Source: Propionibacteriaceae bacterium
GTDB lineage: Bacteria; Actinomycetota; Actinomycetes; Propionibacteriales; Propionibacteriaceae
Assembly (NCBI GenBank): GCA_021323255.1
Contig: JAJTCL010000232.1
Coordinates: 1-6,691 of the forward strand
Direction: 5' to 3'
DNA: 6,691 bases
The notes beneath the pieces are model-generated. The model was not told where the DNA came from. It did no database searches and saw nothing but the letters and a program-made list of their open reading frames with translations. This document shows positions 5,912 to 6,691 of the stretch, one piece after another (positions within the stretch are counted from its first letter, which is position 1; every line of letters starts with the position of its first letter). Both the position numbers and the translations under genes were made by a program.

Positions 5912-6511
5912 GTGCCCTCTCAGATCAGCACCGTGGATGAGCTGAGGACCGGTGGAACAATTCTGCCCATCCTCCGCTGGGGAAACCCGATCATGCACCG
6001 ACCAACTCGTCGAGTGACTGCCTTCGACGACGACCTGCTGGAGCTGGTGCGAAACATGTTCGCCACGATGTATGCGGCGGAAGGTGTCGGCCTCGCCGCC
6101 ACCCAGGTAGGCGCCGACCTGGCGGTGTTCGTCTATGACTGCCCGGATGATGACCACGTTAGGCACGTCGGTGTGATGTGCAACGCCGATATCACCCTGC
6201 CCGAAGGCAAAGAACGCAAGCTGCACGCCAGCGACGAAGGCTGTCTGTCCTTGCCGGGGGCCTATATGGAATTGGCCCGTCCCGACCATGCCATCTGTCG
6301 GGGCCTCGACCAGAACGGTGGGAGTGTGGAGCTGGTGGGCACTGGCCTGCTCGCTCGCTGCCTGCAGCACGAGACCGACCATCTGAACGGCATCGTGTTC
6401 GGCGATCGGCTGTCAGGACGGGCTCGCAAGAAGCTCTACGCGTTGCACGAGGACGCAGCCGACCTCTATCCCGAGGACTGGCCGGTGAGACCGCGGGCTG
6501 ACAGCGCGTAG
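5912..6511 (+). CDS. def: Peptide deformylase
   Basis: The enzyme removes the formyl group from the N-terminal methionine of new proteins at the ribosome exit, using a metal bound by Cys and two His. The 199-residue product has the three family motifs: GVGLAATQ (58-65, motif 1, with Thr where Pro or Cys is common), EGCLSLPG (109-116, ligand Cys111) and QHETDHLNG (152-160, ligands His153 and His157, catalytic Glu154). The N-terminal ILRWGNPIMHRPTRRVTAFDDDL and the C-terminal GDRLSGRARKKL match an actinobacterial deformylase subgroup of about 200 residues. GTG 5912 is preferred because of a -10-like TACCCT 7 nt upstream and no ribosome binding site (leaderless); GTG 5933 is the alternative. It is divergent from xerC and its last 46 nt overlap the convergent methyltransferase gene. 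Confidence 0.96.
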   Translation: MPSQISTVDELRTGGTILPILRWGNPIMHRPTRRVTAFDDDLLELVRNMFATMYAAEGVGLAATQVGADLAVFVYDCPDDDHVRHVGVMCNADITLPEGKERKLHASDEGCLSLPGAYMELARPDHAICRGLDQNGGSVELVGTGLLARCLQHETDHLNGIVFGDRLSGRARKKLYALHEDAADLYPEDWPVRPRADSA

Positions 6512-6691
6512 CAGGCGATTGCGGCCGCTGCCGCCACGTTGAGCGAATCGATACCCGCAGACATCGGGATACGAGCACGTATGGCGGCGTCGTCCGACCA
6601 GCGCTTGGAGAGTCCGGCGCCCTCAGTGCCGAGCAGCACCGCTATCCGCGCATCAGGTGTGATGCTCGCCGCGAGCTGGCCGAGTTCCACT
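6466..6691 (-). CDS. SpoU/TrmH-family RNA 2'-O-methyltransferase, C-terminal part (right edge cuts it)
   Basis: Members of this family methylate the ribose of tRNA or rRNA with S-adenosylmethionine, using a knotted SPOUT fold. About 75 residues are visible. They include the cofactor-binding LLGTEGAGLS (motif 2) and the motif 3 knot MSAGIDSLNVAAAAAIACY, in the order and spacing expected at the C-terminus of SpoU enzymes. The stop is TAG at 6468-6466, inside the end of def, so the two genes overlap tail to tail by 46 nt. The N-terminal part lies beyond the window, so tRNA versus rRNA specificity cannot be told. The Ser-Ala-Gly-Ile-Asp wording of motif 3 is the usual MxGxxxSLNV variant. Confidence 0.93.
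   Translation of the reverse strand, partial: VELGQLAASITPDARIAVLLGTEGAGLSKRWSDDAAIRARIPMSAGIDSLNVAAAAAIACYALSARGLTGQSSG

Overview
The window is a GC-rich actinobacterial chromosomal segment. The evidence is the high G+C content, the frequent GTG starts, and the classic actinobacterial order rpsB-tsf-pyrH-frr-cdsA. An M23 peptidase gene sits divergent to rpsB, with a xerC-type recombinase gene beyond it. The protein sequences (EF-Ts, UMP kinase, ribosome recycling factor, deformylase) look like Actinomycetes, but I cannot name a family or genus from sequence alone.

Left part (1-3625, all minus strand): a compact translation and growth operon read right to left. It encodes ribosomal protein S2 (rpsB), elongation factor Ts (tsf), UMP kinase (pyrH), ribosome recycling factor (frr) and the start of phosphatidate cytidylyltransferase (cdsA, cut by the left edge). 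Gaps are 34, 31 and 11 nt and then a 1-nt overlap, so the genes are almost certainly co-transcribed and partly translationally coupled. The products link ribosome assembly, elongation, recycling, pyrimidine nucleotide supply and phospholipid (CDP-diacylglycerol) synthesis.

Middle (3626-3981): a 356-nt divergent intergenic region. On the rpsB side it holds a leader with three small stem-loops. On the other side it holds an imperfect 30-bp tandem repeat, each unit of which carries a DnaA-box-like GTCCACA. Next is a plus-strand exported protein with two M23/LytM peptidase domains (3982-4980), then a convergent xerC-like tyrosine recombinase gene (5005-5850, minus).

The most unusual point is that the xerC reading frame runs cleanly to the normal family C-terminal AHPRA ending but lacks about 28 residues just before it. 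The missing segment is the one that carries the second active-site His and the catalytic Tyr. A perfect 9-bp tandem duplication lies about 30 bp away, at the stop codon of the M23 gene.

Right part (5912-6691): a peptide deformylase gene (def, plus) that looks leaderless, divergent from xerC. It overlaps tail-to-tail by 46 nt with the C-terminal part of a SpoU/TrmH-family RNA methyltransferase gene (minus, cut by the right edge). I see no CRISPR array, tRNA, rRNA, insertion sequence or prophage. Apart from the altered xerC, this is a conserved housekeeping region rather than an accessory island.
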